From Ridgeia piscesae (lineage: Eukaryota > Annelida > Polychaeta > Sabellida > Siboglinidae), in the NCBI GenBank assembly GCA_025642075.2, contig JAODUO010000160.1, positions 460,210-524,209 on the forward strand: DNA of 64,000 nucleotides. The letters run 5' to 3'. The notes under the pieces are model-generated. The model saw only the letters and a program-made list of their open reading frames with translations, was not told where the DNA came from and ran no database searches. A program made the translations under genes and the position numbers. Of the stretch, positions 23,611 through 36,040 are shown one piece after another (position 1 is the first letter of the stretch; each line of letters begins with the position of its first letter).

Positions 23611-26600
23611 AGGGCAAAAAAGCAACGGTTTCGTATCATACACTTAATAGAGTTTATACAAACTAACAATTTCCACATATACTCAATTTTTTAACGTCAG
23701 CGGTTTACTCAGAATGTGACCTTAAAGTCTAAAAATCTAACGAAATCCATGATGGCCTAGACACCACCATCTTAACCGGTGACGTATTCGTTTGGCTTGG
23801 CCTGGCCTATAAGCGCGCGGCATTCTAAGTCTCTGCTGAGGCCGGTCAGCTTCCTGTGACGTCAGTAGGCTTCGAGTCTTCGTTTAGTTGGCGATGTAGC
23901 AGCTGCTTAGACCTAAACCTGTGGTCAACAAGTAATTATGAAGTAGACATATATCACCAGTTGATGGAACAAGATCCAACAAAACGTCGCCGACCGTCGT
24001 CTTCTTAAACCCGGGGCAGTGCTGACAATATTTAGCCATGGATGGACCTAAAGGCTAAACGTCGAAGCAACGCATATATCAAGCTGGCCGAGACATCAAT
24101 GATCAGATCGCAAGAAGGTTAGTATGATGTACTATTTTTTCTGTGTTATAACGTTTGTATTTAATTGTGTTTTTTACAGACGTCAAGCACATGTAACGTT
24201 TTTATGCTGTTAAAAGTAGTTTTGACCTCCGTAGACCGGCTATCGATTGACGATGCCGATGGCTCGATCATCGATGTGTTGACGATGCCCGATGCCGATG
24301 TCCCTCGATGACAGCTAATCTGTTTTTACGGTATCACGTCCACATGTGTAAAGACTAAGATATACTTGAACCAAGCTAGGACAATAGCACAATTTATATC
24401 ATCGCAGAATTTAGTACAATGCAGAATAAATAATGTTGCCTTTAGAAGAAACTTGAATAACTGAACTTGAACATGACACGTCTCATGGGTGATAATATGT
24501 CATCGGCGGAGGGACTGTGGCCTTGGATTGTCGTTGGCATTTTTTAAGTTCAGTAAAGTTAACTAACCGCTCATAGTGACATAGTCATTTATTTCCATTG
24601 ATGTGAATGTAGGCTATGTCAGAGTAATGTGACATTGATTAATACAGCTAGTAAAGCTTATGATCAGTGTGTTCAGATATGTGCTAAGAAACAATGAAAA
24701 TGTTATGATGCTGAAAACTAGAAATTCAGTCAGTATTTATTTAAACATTAAGTTTTTACAAAGTTTTGTTAGTTGCATTTTTCTGTTAGTTTCCAATTAT
24801 GAGATACACATCTGACTATATTTATCATAATTTTATCAAGTTTCTGCATGCACTTTGGCACCCCACTTTCAAAATTAGTTTCACCTTCGAGTAGCAGTAT
24901 ATATGACTGTTTAATGGCTGGTGGAATTCAATGATTGTTTGAAATCCATGGACAGTAGCTGCATGCATGATTTAAAGTAAATCTTCATTTAAACTACTCA
25001 TTTTATCTGCAACAAGTTGTGTTTATTTTGATGTTTTATTAGCTTTTTAGATGTGACGTCGGTATCCACTGGTTAAAGATATATTGTCACCTGTAAGTGA
25101 TAATTGAAAAAAGCTAAGTTTTATTTTAGATAATTATATAGTGACAATTCATACACTTGATTGATATTGTCTGCTGCATTCTCACAATATGGCTGTGTTT
25201 CTCACTTTCTGGTAATCTCATATGAATAACCAGAGGAAATGAAATTTAGGTGATGAGGGAATTAATTATTTCACGTTCCTTTGTTGTTGGTTACAGAAAA
25301 CAGTGATTGTCACTCCTGTATCACATTGTGACATCCACACGCATGTGCATACGCTGCAATTGTTGAGGAAGAAGATACGACAATGTATTTTGGAGCAAAG
25401 TTCAGCAGCATTCAATGCCCTGCCTGAAGTCAGTCATCACAGCACGGCACTTTCTGGGAGCCTTAGCTCACTAAATTCTGTCATACTGGACAGGTGGAGG
25501 TTATCAGAGTTACCTGCCCCAAGAGACAGCACTTCTATGAAGGTATGACAGAAATCGTAACTCCCCTTTTGCGAAAGGGGATTTTTGGAAAAGTTTTTTA
25601 ACCCCTTGTTTTAAACAGCTTTAAAGCCCAACCTGTTAAAGTAACATAAAATTTTAAGTTTTGCTTTATTTTTTAAGATAATCCAAAGAAATTTGAATAA
25701 CCCCATAACTGTGTCATTGGGGGACAAAACACAGCTGTAAACAGTTACTGTGTACACTTATGAATACAGCTACTTGTGTTATTAATAACTTCTCTGTTTT
25801 TGATAAAATAAATAACACGTCATTATCAGTGAATGTATTAAAATATAATATAAAAATACATAAAAATACAGTCACTGTATATACATGATACAAAGTGAAA
25901 CATTAAGATTAGAACAACAAGTGATAATTGGGAGTGGAACGTGATAGTGGAATTCCTGGTCAATGTGTTGTTATTTAACTTATGGTTACTAATTTGGCTA
26001 ATGCTTGGTTACTAAAACAATGACTTCTTACATGATTATCAAATGAAATTACAAAAAATTAGTACATGTTTATAATCATGTAGAAAAACGGTGCAAAGTT
26101 GTCTAAATACTAATCAGTTAATGCAAGCACTATATTCATTGTAGGAATGAAATCACGATTGATGTTATCTGCTCTTGCGGGGAACTATCGGCCACGTCAT
26201 GTCCCAGGCATCCCTGTTAACACAGATGTCATCTTCGAGAAACAATGATTAAACTGGAGGTTGCGCAACAGAACACAAGTCCGACATAACCGTCTACCAA
26301 TGCTGATGAGCCACATAATCCATGTGGTGATGGGAAAAGTTACACTGCCACTAATTACTGTACCAAAAGGGGTTGCTTGATCGGGGCAAATGTGCCAAAA
26401 CCGAGTAAGGAAGATCTGCGGGCTGCATGGCTCAATCGTTTTGTACATTAGTCAAGCATTTGAGAGCAAAGTGATATCCTTCGTGCTGCTCTCCAAGCGA
26501 GGACAGGGAACTTTGTCCTGATTAGGTGGCTGGTGCATGCTGGCAGTATCGATGAACACTCCGGCCCACCAGTAAACAGCCTATAGACAGCCCACCTGAG

Positions 26601-28590
26601 CAACCTGAAATAAACGTGTTCAAATAAATATACATATGACATTGTAAATAAGATGAAAATTAATCAATGATCCTTTTAGTTTAAAATATATAATTAAAGA
26701 CACACCCCATTTCAAACATGTGGTGCTTTTTAAGAATAAATAAATAAATGTGTGGCAGTATTATAGCATATTGCATCTAATGTTAACAATATGCACTTTT
26801 AAATCGCTGTGTGGCATTTGAAACCATTGAGGATCTATTTCTATAATTTGGAATAAAATGAATTAGGGTTTTGCTAGTAAGCTCAAAAAAAGGGTTTATT
26901 AATTTGATTGAACCATTCTGAAAGCTGTCAAACATAAACATCTTGTCTAAAACCTCTAATGACAACTCCAGTCCCTGCATTCACATATTTGGGTTGTCAT
27001 CTCATAATGGATAACCAGAGAAAATGTCAATTAGATTATTATTGTGAAAAGACTAGGCACTATAATTTACTCTATGATCCATTCTATACTTTGGGCAGTA
27101 GTAGGAACTATGCACTATGTTTACAAATATACCTGCCATTTTCACTACATAAAAATCATAATGGTTCCATGTGTTGTATCAATAAGTAATGATAACTATT
27201 ATTTTTTATTTATAGTGCTACTTCGTTTGATGTTGTATTGTTGCTTCTTATTTGATGCATTAACGTTTATTGCAACATAATTATATAAAATGTATGCACA
27301 GTATACTTACTTGTTTGTTGATGGATCTAGTTGCCAGTTATCTATCTGTATATGGTTCAGTGCAACCAGTACATTCCGAAGCACCAGTTGCTCGAAGCAG
27401 AGAATTTCAAATCCGACTTTTCGTAATACACAGCAGTCCACCTGTAATAAAAAATCGAACATTAAGAAATGTTTTATGTGAATCATTGCAAACATGGATT
27501 ATTATTCTGAATGAACATAATTTCACAAAGCATGAATTCTGACACATTTCCTGTATTCATCTCGTCACTAATATCTCTGGGTTCTTTGAAACAAACTCAT
27601 TATCTATGTTAATATATGACTCCATAAGACACATGCAAAATTATGAGAAGATAACCCTGCAGTTTATGTTCAGATAAAATAATCTTAACTGCCTGCCATT
27701 GCTGTGTAGGCGGTGCATTTAGATCATTTGTATGGATTTTGTTTCCACAATTGACACACCTGCACAATTGTGTGACCTAATTAATTTAATTTCATTTGAA
27801 CTATTCAATACGATTTATGTTAAATGATAAACCCCACCAAGTCTTAACAAATGTGTTATTACCATAAAACGTAATAAGTGACACATACTTAGTCTGATAG
27901 TTGAATGCGGCAAGCCTGAGCCTGGGGTCACTGAGGTGACCCGGCTGGCCCAAGCTAAGCGATCATATTTCGCTTGTCATAATAATACGATCATTACGCA
28001 GTCCGGACCTCAGGAAAAAATATTTAAGCAATAACAATAATAGGCAACTTAATATTTACCTTCATCAATATGCTCCGCGCGTTGCCGAGTTGCAGCCATT
28101 TCATGACAGCAGACAAACTTGTCACCGCATCAACAAATTGGTTCGGCACCGCCACCAGTTGACACCGTTTCTGCTAGTTTTGTTTTTTTTACGTTCAGCT
28201 TCCCGTGTGTCTTTCTTTTCGTGGTCACTCGCCTCTAGTGTATCTTCCAATACGTGCCTTTGTCTTTGCGGCTGGAATCTATATCCAGATACTTCTGCAT
28301 CCGTTAAATGATCCGATTTAGATAATCCATAACAAACACGCCATTTTTATTTTCCTCTGCGCACAGCGCCTCCAGACGGATTTATGAATAACTAATCTGT
28401 GGAGAAGCCTGAGCTTACTGACGTCATTCTTCGTCGACAATGGCGTAGCTCATAGTATTTCGATGGCTGGGTGTTCAAAAATATTTTACAGGTAAACGGC
28501 TGGCGTTAAAAAATTGAGTATATGTGGAAATTGTTACTTTATATTAACTCTATTAGGTGTACGCCACGAAACCGTTGCCTTTTTTGCCCT
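23611..28590. mobile_element. 5-kb DNA transposon with TTAA target duplication (Kolobok-like or piggyBac-like)
   Basis: TTAA at 23607-23610 and 28591-28594 flank an element starting AGGGCAAAAAAGCAACGG and ending in its reverse complement. The inverted repeats run about 98 bp (23611-23708 and 28493-28590) with roughly a dozen differences. TTAA duplications are known for Kolobok and piggyBac superfamilies. Inside, the minus strand carries degraded exons with a P2X7-C-type cysteine domain; the plus strand has a short frame starting MDLKAKRRSNAYIKLAE at 24038 before a GTTAGT donor, and an exon-like frame at 25297-25541. No DDE core could be fixed. The arms are similar enough to suggest fairly recent activity, though the inner coding parts are broken. 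Confidence 0.8.
26448..28311 (-). pseudogene. degraded transposon gene with P2X7-C-like cysteine domain
   Basis: Three exon-like pieces run on the minus strand. At 28311-28080: DAEVSGYRFQPQRQRH followed, after a frameshift, by CGDKFVCCHEMAATRQRAEH up to a GTAAAT donor. At 27443-27308, after a TATTACAG acceptor: VDCCVLRKVGFEILCFEQLV and LRNVLVALNHIQIDNWQL. At about 26620-26448: LRWAVYRLFTGG and ILPACTSHLIRTKFPVLA. The order (CxCG...CCxE; CC...GF..vC...VL..al..L; YRqFt...LPaC....IR..FP) follows the P2X7 C-terminal-like domain found in many invertebrate transposon proteins. Stops and a frameshift show it is not functional here. Confidence 0.6.
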
Positions 28591-28594
28591 TTAA

Positions 28595-29140
28595 GTAAGC
28601 TACGATAAATACATAAATAAATAAGTTAAGATAAATAAATAAAATATAAATAAATTAGGGAATAAAACAGTATCAAACAGAACAATCTAAAACCAAGCAA
28701 TGCCATAACATATAAACCAGTGTCATCAAGGCATGTAATGCAAGCGACATTAATATGTTTTGAGATGTTTCTGGAAAGTTGCCAATGTTCCGGCTGATGG
28801 TGCATCCTTTCGCAAGCGATTCCACATATTTGGGCCTACCACCGCAAAGGGCAAAGCTGCTCCTTTCGATTGTTCTCTTCGGCAATGTCAATGCGAGAAG
28901 CGTTGCGTCACATTGCGAATTATCGCACAGTTGAGGTAGTCCGAGATAAGCCATACGGGATTTTATACATGTAAGTACGTATGTTGAAGGTGATTCTCAT
29001 CTTGATCAGCAGTCTATGCAGCTACTGCAGAATCAGCTGCCATAAACTCGCAGATTGTGCGTGACTGCAGCACGACAAACTAAGTGTTCTCATTGTTTAG
29101 ACTTTAGTTTGAGTCATTCAAGGTCCGTGTATATACCAAC
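28595..29140. other. no gene recognised
   Basis: The minus-strand frame 28954-28673 resembles no domain I know. Its upstream neighbour is the transposon end. Confidence 0.4.
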
Positions 29141-29149
29141 TTTTCGTTT

Positions 29150-29529
29150 TTCGTTTTCAAATTTGCGAATGAAAACGAATTCCTTTTTAGGTCATGGTTT
29201 TCAAATTTGCGAATGAAAAACGAATTCCTTTTTTTTTGTTTTCAAAAGTGAAGTAAGAAAAACGAAAAACGAATTAGTTTTTGCATTTAGGAAGTTTCGG
29301 CCATACTGCCACTTCGGGTAGTCGGTAAAGGTTGGTAGTTTCGCGGGATATTACGGTCGCACTGGCAGCGTTTTGAAATCAAACTCGCAGAAATTACATC
29401 GGCGAAGTGGTATATCTAAGTACCTCTAGGTGAATATTGGTCGGTTCTGCGCTGCTTTTTATGTTTCGACAATTTAATAAACTATAAACAGACTGCAAAT
29501 AAAAAAAAATTTTTTTTTTAAACATATTC

Positions 29530-29611
<82 letters not shown>

Positions 29612-29791
29612 TTTTTTATATATATATATTATTGTTACAACGGTAAAAAAAAAAAAAAAAAGACTATTGTTTTTTAAAAAAAAAAAAAAAAAAATGCAAT
29701 GTATGAAATTATTTAAATTTAGTTTGTAAAATATTTGGCATAGGAGGCCCTATTATGACTAATAAATAGTCGCTATCATACGGACCATTTT

Positions 29792-29832
<41 letters not shown>

Positions 29833-29842
29833 ATATATATAT

Positions 29843-29880
<38 letters not shown>

Positions 29881-30200
29881 TTTTTTTTTTCAGAAGTGAG
29901 TAGAAAAACGAATAATTTTTCGTTTTTACATTTAGGAAGCTTCGGCCGCACAGAAACTTCGGGTGCCGGTAAAAGTTGGTAGTTTTGGCGGGATACTGAG
30001 GTCGCACTGACGGCGTTTTGAAAACAAACTCTCAGGGAAATTGCATCGGTGAAGTGGTATATCTATTTTGAGAGTAGACGTATTAATTTTATTTTGTAAC
30101 TGCAACTATGTGATGCAGTAGTTATTTAAATTTAGTTTTTAAAATATTTGGCTTAGAAGGCCCCTATTATGACTAATAAATAGTCGGCGTCTACATACAG
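29150..30200. repeat. two direct repeat copies separated by TA and A/T arrays
   Basis: 29261-29425 matches 29890-30070 (ACATTTAGGAAG-TTCGGCC, GGTAGTTT-GCGGGATA, GGTCGCACTG-CGGCGTTTTGAAA, GTGGTATATCTA) and 29706-29785 matches 30120-30195 (TTATTTAAATTTAGTTT, TATTATGACTAATAAATAGTC). The copies are interleaved with TA arrays at 29537-29632 and 29796-29876 and with poly-A/T runs. A 36-bp unit (TTTTCAAATTTGCGAATGAA) is also doubled at 29152-29230. Confidence 0.8.
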
Positions 30201-30273
30201 TCCAGTCAGAACGCTGACCTATTCAACGATGCACACTTCACAGCGAAGACCAAGACTACTCGGATACTATATA

Positions 30274-30309
<36 letters not shown>

Positions 30310-30314
30310 GTATA

Positions 30315-30420
30315 AATTCGTGCAGTATGTATAACGTATTGATTTAGTTGATAATGTATGCCGATCACCGGAAGAATAAAAAAATTTACTTATATATATA
30401 TATATATATGACAAGAAAAA

Positions 30421-30492
<72 letters not shown>

Positions 30493-30565
30493 AAGATTTT
30501 TTATTCTTCCGGTGATCGGCATACATTATCAACTAAATCAATACGTTATACATACTGCACGAATT
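30315..30565. repeat. large palindrome: 70-bp arms around a (TA)n core
   Basis: AATTCGTGCAGTATGTATAA and the following bases to GGAAGAATAAAAAA (30315-30386) recur inverted and almost without change at 30496-30565. The loop is about 110 bp, mostly TA. The surrounding DNA is not repeated in the same way. Confidence 0.9.
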
Positions 30566-30604
30566 GGTTGTACTCGATAGAAACATGGCTTCACCAACTG
30601 TCAA

Positions 30605-30921
30605 ATGAATGTCCCGTGGTCGCCTGTCTACACATCATCGGGCCTGTTCGGTCAGGCATGTTGCCAGAAGTCGTCGGCCACGGACATGTGTCTCTGCACC
30701 TTCACCAGGCGAAGACACCTGAAGACAAGATCTAGAATATTATTGGCATTTCCTTGTTTACGTGTGGGTTCATTGACATGTTGGATTAGTCCATGTTCCT
30801 CTACGAGAGTCAGTAGTTTGTTGGCAGCAATTGTACTATATTTTACTTTCTGACCTAACAAATGAAAACGACCACCAACAGCCTCCAAACTTCTCCTCAC
30901 ATATCTTACACACATACGCAT
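30605..30921 (-). mobile_element. LINE endonuclease fragment
   Basis: The minus-strand frame contains NKLLTLVEEHGLIQHVNEPT, RKQGNANNILDLVF and RLVKVQRHMSVADD. This matches the LTQHVxEPTRxxNILDLVFT block of LINE apurinic endonucleases, with the final catalytic SDH changed to VADD. It is an isolated, dead fragment of about 300 bp next to the palindrome. Confidence 0.8.
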
Positions 30922-31083
30922 ACACTATGTTACAAAATAAAATCACTTGCATTCCTCTAACGAAGAAAATTCACAAAACAAACGCTTAGATCTCGACGGC
31001 AACTCAACCTGTTCGGCGACTCTGCGGTTACCGTAAAATCGCTATAGCAGTTAGCGTTATACAAAATAATGTTAGGCGGCGCG

Positions 31084-32165
31084 TTAGTGCGCGCGAATAT
31101 TTATAAACTTTACTTACTGCATTCGTACATGCGAAATAGTTTAATTAATAGTATAAGTAATATACTAATAATTAATTATTATTATCATCACTACGATCTT
31201 CAGAAAATTTTAAGTTTGATTATATAATTATAATATTTTATTTCATATAGCGCCAAATTCATAACTGTTTGTGGCGCTTCACAACATGCTGTTATAAAAT
31301 TCTATGCAATAAGAAGAATGCTACCCACAGGTTATATTTAAAAAATAAATATTAAATATACATGTGTCTACATAATTAACTAAAATTACCAATTAGTCAT
31401 AAAAGATATATGGAAATGATGTGTTGTTCGATGATGTCACATTGTTTATTTTAACAATATTGCTATAAACATCCCGCGTGTATTGCGAGCATGCAAGCTT
31501 ATATTACATAAGCGATGTTTTTAACAATAATAACTAAAACAATAACATATTAATATTATTATGTTTAAATGCACCAAACCTTCTTTTTCTACCACCATAT
31601 ATTTTCCACATGTTCATATTCTGTTTAAATTTCAGTGATTTATTGTTACGATAATTAATAAAGTGTCTTGTCCAAAGATAATTATGGTGGAAATACCATT
31701 CATAAGGAGAAAACAATTACTTCAGTAATATTTTCTTATGTATAATGTGTGTGTATGTGCTGAATGAAAATTATTGTTACGTCGTAATAATTTTACCATT
31801 TTAATTATGTATTACCTTTACATTCATTTATCACTATTGTTGTTATGAAATTTGTATGGTAATTACATGGCTGATAGGTCATTTTAGTTAATTATATAGA
31901 TTCATGTATTTTCATTATTTCTTTTTAAATATTATCTATGGATAGTTTGCTTCTTATTACATTTTTAATAGCAGTATGTTGTGAAACGCCACAAACAATT
32001 ATGGACGTGGCGCTATATAAATAAAATATTATAATATTATAATAAAACTTATAATTTCCTGCTAATCATAGCGTTGATAATAATTAATTATATTATTTAT
32101 AAGTAATTAAACTATTTCGCTCGTGCGAATGCAATAAGAAATGTGTATAAATATTCGCGCGCACA
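31084..32165. mobile_element. foldback-type element, about 330-bp inverted arms
   Basis: 31084-31417 matches the reverse complement of 31855-32165 along its length, from GTGCGCGCGAATATTTATA at the outer ends through GCGAAATAGTTTAATTA, TATAGCGCCA, TGTGGCG-TTCACAACAT and TCTA-ATAATTAACTAAAAT. The roughly 440-bp centre is unique and has no domain. It is a non-autonomous foldback or MITE-like element; flanking duplications were not resolved. Confidence 0.85.
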
Positions 32166-32189
32166 AACAAAAATTCATTTGATCAAAAT

Positions 32190-33330
32190 AAATTAATAGG
32201 TCTTTAAGTTCTTGTAAAATGATGAAAGAATATTACTGGTACATCCTTACTTAGTTTGTTGGTGCTCAATGGTTCCGTCTTTATGCCGAAAACAAACACC
32301 GGCTTCGCTCCATAGAATGTAGTCGCTAGGAGGGTGATTATTAAGATGGCCGAGATGTCACGCGTCCACCTCCCCGCCCCTCCCTCCATGCCAGCTCAGT
32401 CGGAGTCCTTTATAATTAGGCAGGGAGGCGGGTCATCTGTCCACCTCTGCCCAGCTGGAAGAGCGCAGTCTAAGGGCTCCTCTCCCGCCAGCGCTGTCCA
32501 CTACCCCTTCGCCAGCTCTGTTGTGATGTCCAATACCGCTATAGTCGTTATTTACGTAACGCGTTTATCCATTGAAAAGGACCTTTGTATCTCTATTAAT
32601 TAGTATTCTATTGCATTTGTTGCGTAGACGTTTATCAGTTCATCTGGAGCAATTAACAAGTATGAATTATTATTATTATAACAACATCAAAAGCACAACC
32701 TAAATATTCCGTATATCGTATTGTAAATAGCAATATGTAAACTTGGTATTCCTCTAAATGTCATGCTTAGGGTATCCAGTTCACGTAAGTAACTAACTGT
32801 AAACATTTCAAACTAATGTTGCGTTTTATGTTAATTTTAAATGACATATAGTCCGGTGGAGCCAACTAGGATAGAAGCGAATGGACGTCGGCGTTTTGAA
32901 GAAGATGCAGTTACAAAACCCAAACGTCAGCCGAATAAAATGTAGATTGTTTGTTCTCGGTGAGTCGGGACGATTGTGACATAAACTAGATGACGTCGTT
33001 GCTACAGCCGCCGCTGTCTGGACGCCATCGAGCACAAAGTAGAACCAGTTACAATGGAACTTACTAACGACTGTATCATGTTTAATGAGCCAGTCGTTTG
33101 TTTGTCTCGCTGTTTCACGCCTACGTCGGTCGTAGCCGGAATTGCGACAAACAAATTAGCGGCTGACTGCGCTTCCATTAAACAGATCAAAACAACTATC
33201 CAAGAAATCCCTCAGGGTAAACGAGGTGGAATTGGCTATTACATTCAATCGGGCGCCAACGCCAGAGCTTGTGCAGTTTACGCCACCAAAAGCTGTTGCT
33301 ACCTTTTGTGGAGTCGTTGTTTCATGGCCC
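32190..33330 (+). pseudogene. duplicated small gene, copy 1 (broken)
   Basis: This segment is collinear with 43095-44395, about 10.9 kb downstream. It contains the GC-rich TATA block (32361-32480), a first exon at 32758 (MSCLGYPVH before GTAAGT), a second at about 32876 beginning KRMDVGVLKKMQ, and a frame from 33054 with FNEPVVCLSRCFTPTSVVAG. Against copy 2, exon 2 carries an 11-bp insertion, and a 2-bp loss near 33285 shifts the C-terminus, which then runs into the CT microsatellite at 33336. The coding part is therefore disrupted while the upstream block is nearly unchanged. The family is not recognised. Confidence 0.6.
32361..32480 (+). promoter_or_regulatory. conserved GC-rich block with TATAATTA, copy 1
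   Basis: About 120 bp is almost identical to 43257-43377. It has CCCCGCCCCTCCCT, then TTTATAATTAGG (TATA-like, 32410-32421), AGGGAGGCGGG, and a CAGCTG E-box (32452-32457). The first C-rich run and AGGGAGGCGGG can pair as a stem. The position about 350 bp before the first ATG fits a promoter; a structured RNA is an alternative. Confidence 0.5.
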
Positions 33331-33334
33331 AATA

Positions 33335-33880
<546 letters not shown>

Positions 33881-33897
33881 AGATACGTCACTTATGC

Positions 33898-34560
33898 ACT
33901 CCCCTCGGTCTTCCTTGTCTCCTTTTCCCCTCCACTTTCTGGACATCTGCTCTCATTGCCCGATATCATCTCCCGTGTCTTCGTAAAACTTTCCTTCACT
34001 GCAACCTCCACTCTCATTTCATCCATTGTTGTCCTATCAACTTTCTTTATTCCCATGAGTCTTCTTACATGAGCTGAGCATATTTTCGTTAAGTTAACGT
34101 GTCTAACACCCTTCACCATTTCGACTTTCCTCCAAGCGTTTGCGCCTGCTGTAAACCCTTGTCGTAACCACTTCCTGCAGTGAATTCATAAATTGTAATA
34201 AGCAGTAACGTTACATGTTGTGAAGTTATTGGTTGAACGCCCAACGTCACATCATCTATGCTAAGGTAGGAATGTTTAATTATTGTTTCATCAAGTTAAG
34301 TGACTCTGTTGGTATTTTTTGTGGTGTTTGTCTGTAGGTTTGGGAGAAGTAGTGCGAGGAATGTGGTGGCCGGCTATACGTGGATATTATGTCGGGGTTA
34401 TATAGAGAATTTGGGTTCATGTCTCTTTGATAATGTGTCGTTTCTCTCTTACTTTGTAACTTTGGCGCCTTCTGTGAAAGGTTTTGCTGAACCGCCCGCT
34501 ACATTGGTTAGTAGGTTGTCATGTTGGTATTCATTTCTACACAGTAAGCCTAATTGATAT
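33898..34560 (-). mobile_element. LINE 3' portion, family C, copy 2 (antisense)
   Basis: It matches 18850-19560 in the same orientation, for example TTTCCCCTCCACTTTCTGG, GGTTGAACGCC-A-GTCACATCATCTATG, GATAATGTGTCGTTTCTCTC. The antisense translation gives the family's ESFTKTREMISG and REVNLTKI-like pieces. Confidence 0.75.
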
Positions 34561-34789
34561 GCAAAAAGTTAGAGAACCTGTCAGCTCCTGTTGACGTGGA
34601 TATATAGGGGTGAAAGGTCTAACGTACGACAGATATTAGAAGAAACACCCAGATGGAAATGTATGGAGGTCTATATAAGAGATTCGGGAGGATTCGCCAA
34701 TGAGATGCCAAGCAACACCTGGGTGCGGTACGTGATAGAATGAAGACTGTGCTCGTAAGGAGGTTGACTTCGCGACGATGATTCAACGG

Positions 34790-35700
34790 ACATGAAGGTT
34801 ATGACCAAACGGTCACAGACAGGAATGACTGACGAAATACTGACAACGATAACGTAGACGACAGGAGAGTTGTGAACGGAGACGTCGAACACTTAAAAAA
34901 CGTCGTTGGATAACACGATGATCTAGATACGTGAGAAAGGCGGTTTGTATTAACACTGTGACTAGGACGGACCTAGAGAGTGTGGCAAAACGACAAGAGA
35001 ACTATAGGTCAATAACTTTGATATAACCCGTGCAAAAGAATATTTAAACACATTTTCATGCAGTAACTATTTCAAAATATTCCCGCAAAGGTACACGCTT
35101 ATTCAGTACAGAGTGTATTACCTCTATATTTAATGCAACGTCTATATTTATTTAATACAATCAACTTCAACATTTGTTAACTGTGCAAAATATGGCCGTT
35201 TATTTAACAGAAATTAAAACAATCAAACATAGAAAGACACATAATTATGTCTATAAACTGGCTGCAAGTGTCGTCTGCGAGTATCCGCCAAACCAGACAA
35301 TCACCGGCACTGTCGCCACGAAGAGTCGTTTTCTGAATTGTCTGTTCGTCAATTGTCTTCCTAAAGGCATGCGACTTCGGCGTAATGTTGCACATAATTG
35401 TCGGTTTCCCGCGACCAGTGCCCGTGGCGCGGAGGCAATCGCTGGGCAATGTCCCAATGACTGTCACCCGTGTGCTGTGACGACACAAGCCGGCGTCTGT
35501 CGCAATATTTTATTTGATTTTAATAGAAACAACTCCGGACGGCGTGTGTGGTTACCGGTGGCCACGCGTGTCTGCGAGTAGGCGAGGGCACTTACTGGCA
35601 GTGGTTGTGATACGCCGTAGGCGGACGACGAGGCGGGAAGTGTCTCATCGGAGACACCGATTAGGATGATTACCGGCGTCGCCGAACTTTTGTGTGACAA
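34790..35700 (+). repeat. repeat family H, copy 1 (inverted partner at 39238-40000)
   Basis: About 900 bp corresponds to the reverse complement of 39238-40000. Shared blocks include GTCGTCTGCGAGTATCCGCC, TCGCCACGAAGAGTCG, GACGCCGGCTTG inverted, and TCATCGGAGACACCG. A frame here reads GMRLRRNVAHNCRF, AIAGQCPNDCH, QAGVCRNILFDF; the partner has MRFRRNVANNYRF, AIAGQCRNDCH, QAGVCRNILFDF. The conserved translation suggests former coding sequence of a DNA transposon, class unknown. Confidence 0.7.
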
Positions 35701-35935
35701 CTTCTGCAATGAGTGTGCGTGCGAACTAACCTTAATTAGTACACCGACTAAAATAGGGAAGAACTGATATGAAGCGACCATATAACGACCTCTAAATGGT
35801 ACATTGTTGACGGACAGTCATGACTCATCTATACACTCGGCACTTAAGAACATTTGAATGTTGATTTGAGTAATATACTCACAGTGGCGAAGTCAGGATT
35901 TTGCATTGGAGAGGCCCACCCGACAACGAAGCAAA

Positions 35936-35939
<4 letters not shown>

Positions 35940-36026
<87 letters not shown>
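35940..36026. repeat. (CT)n-(TA)n microsatellite
   Basis: CT repeats (35940-35992) pass directly into TA repeats (35996-36026). Confidence 0.95.
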
Positions 36027-36027
<1 letters not shown>

Positions 36028-36040
36028 CAATTTGTATTAC

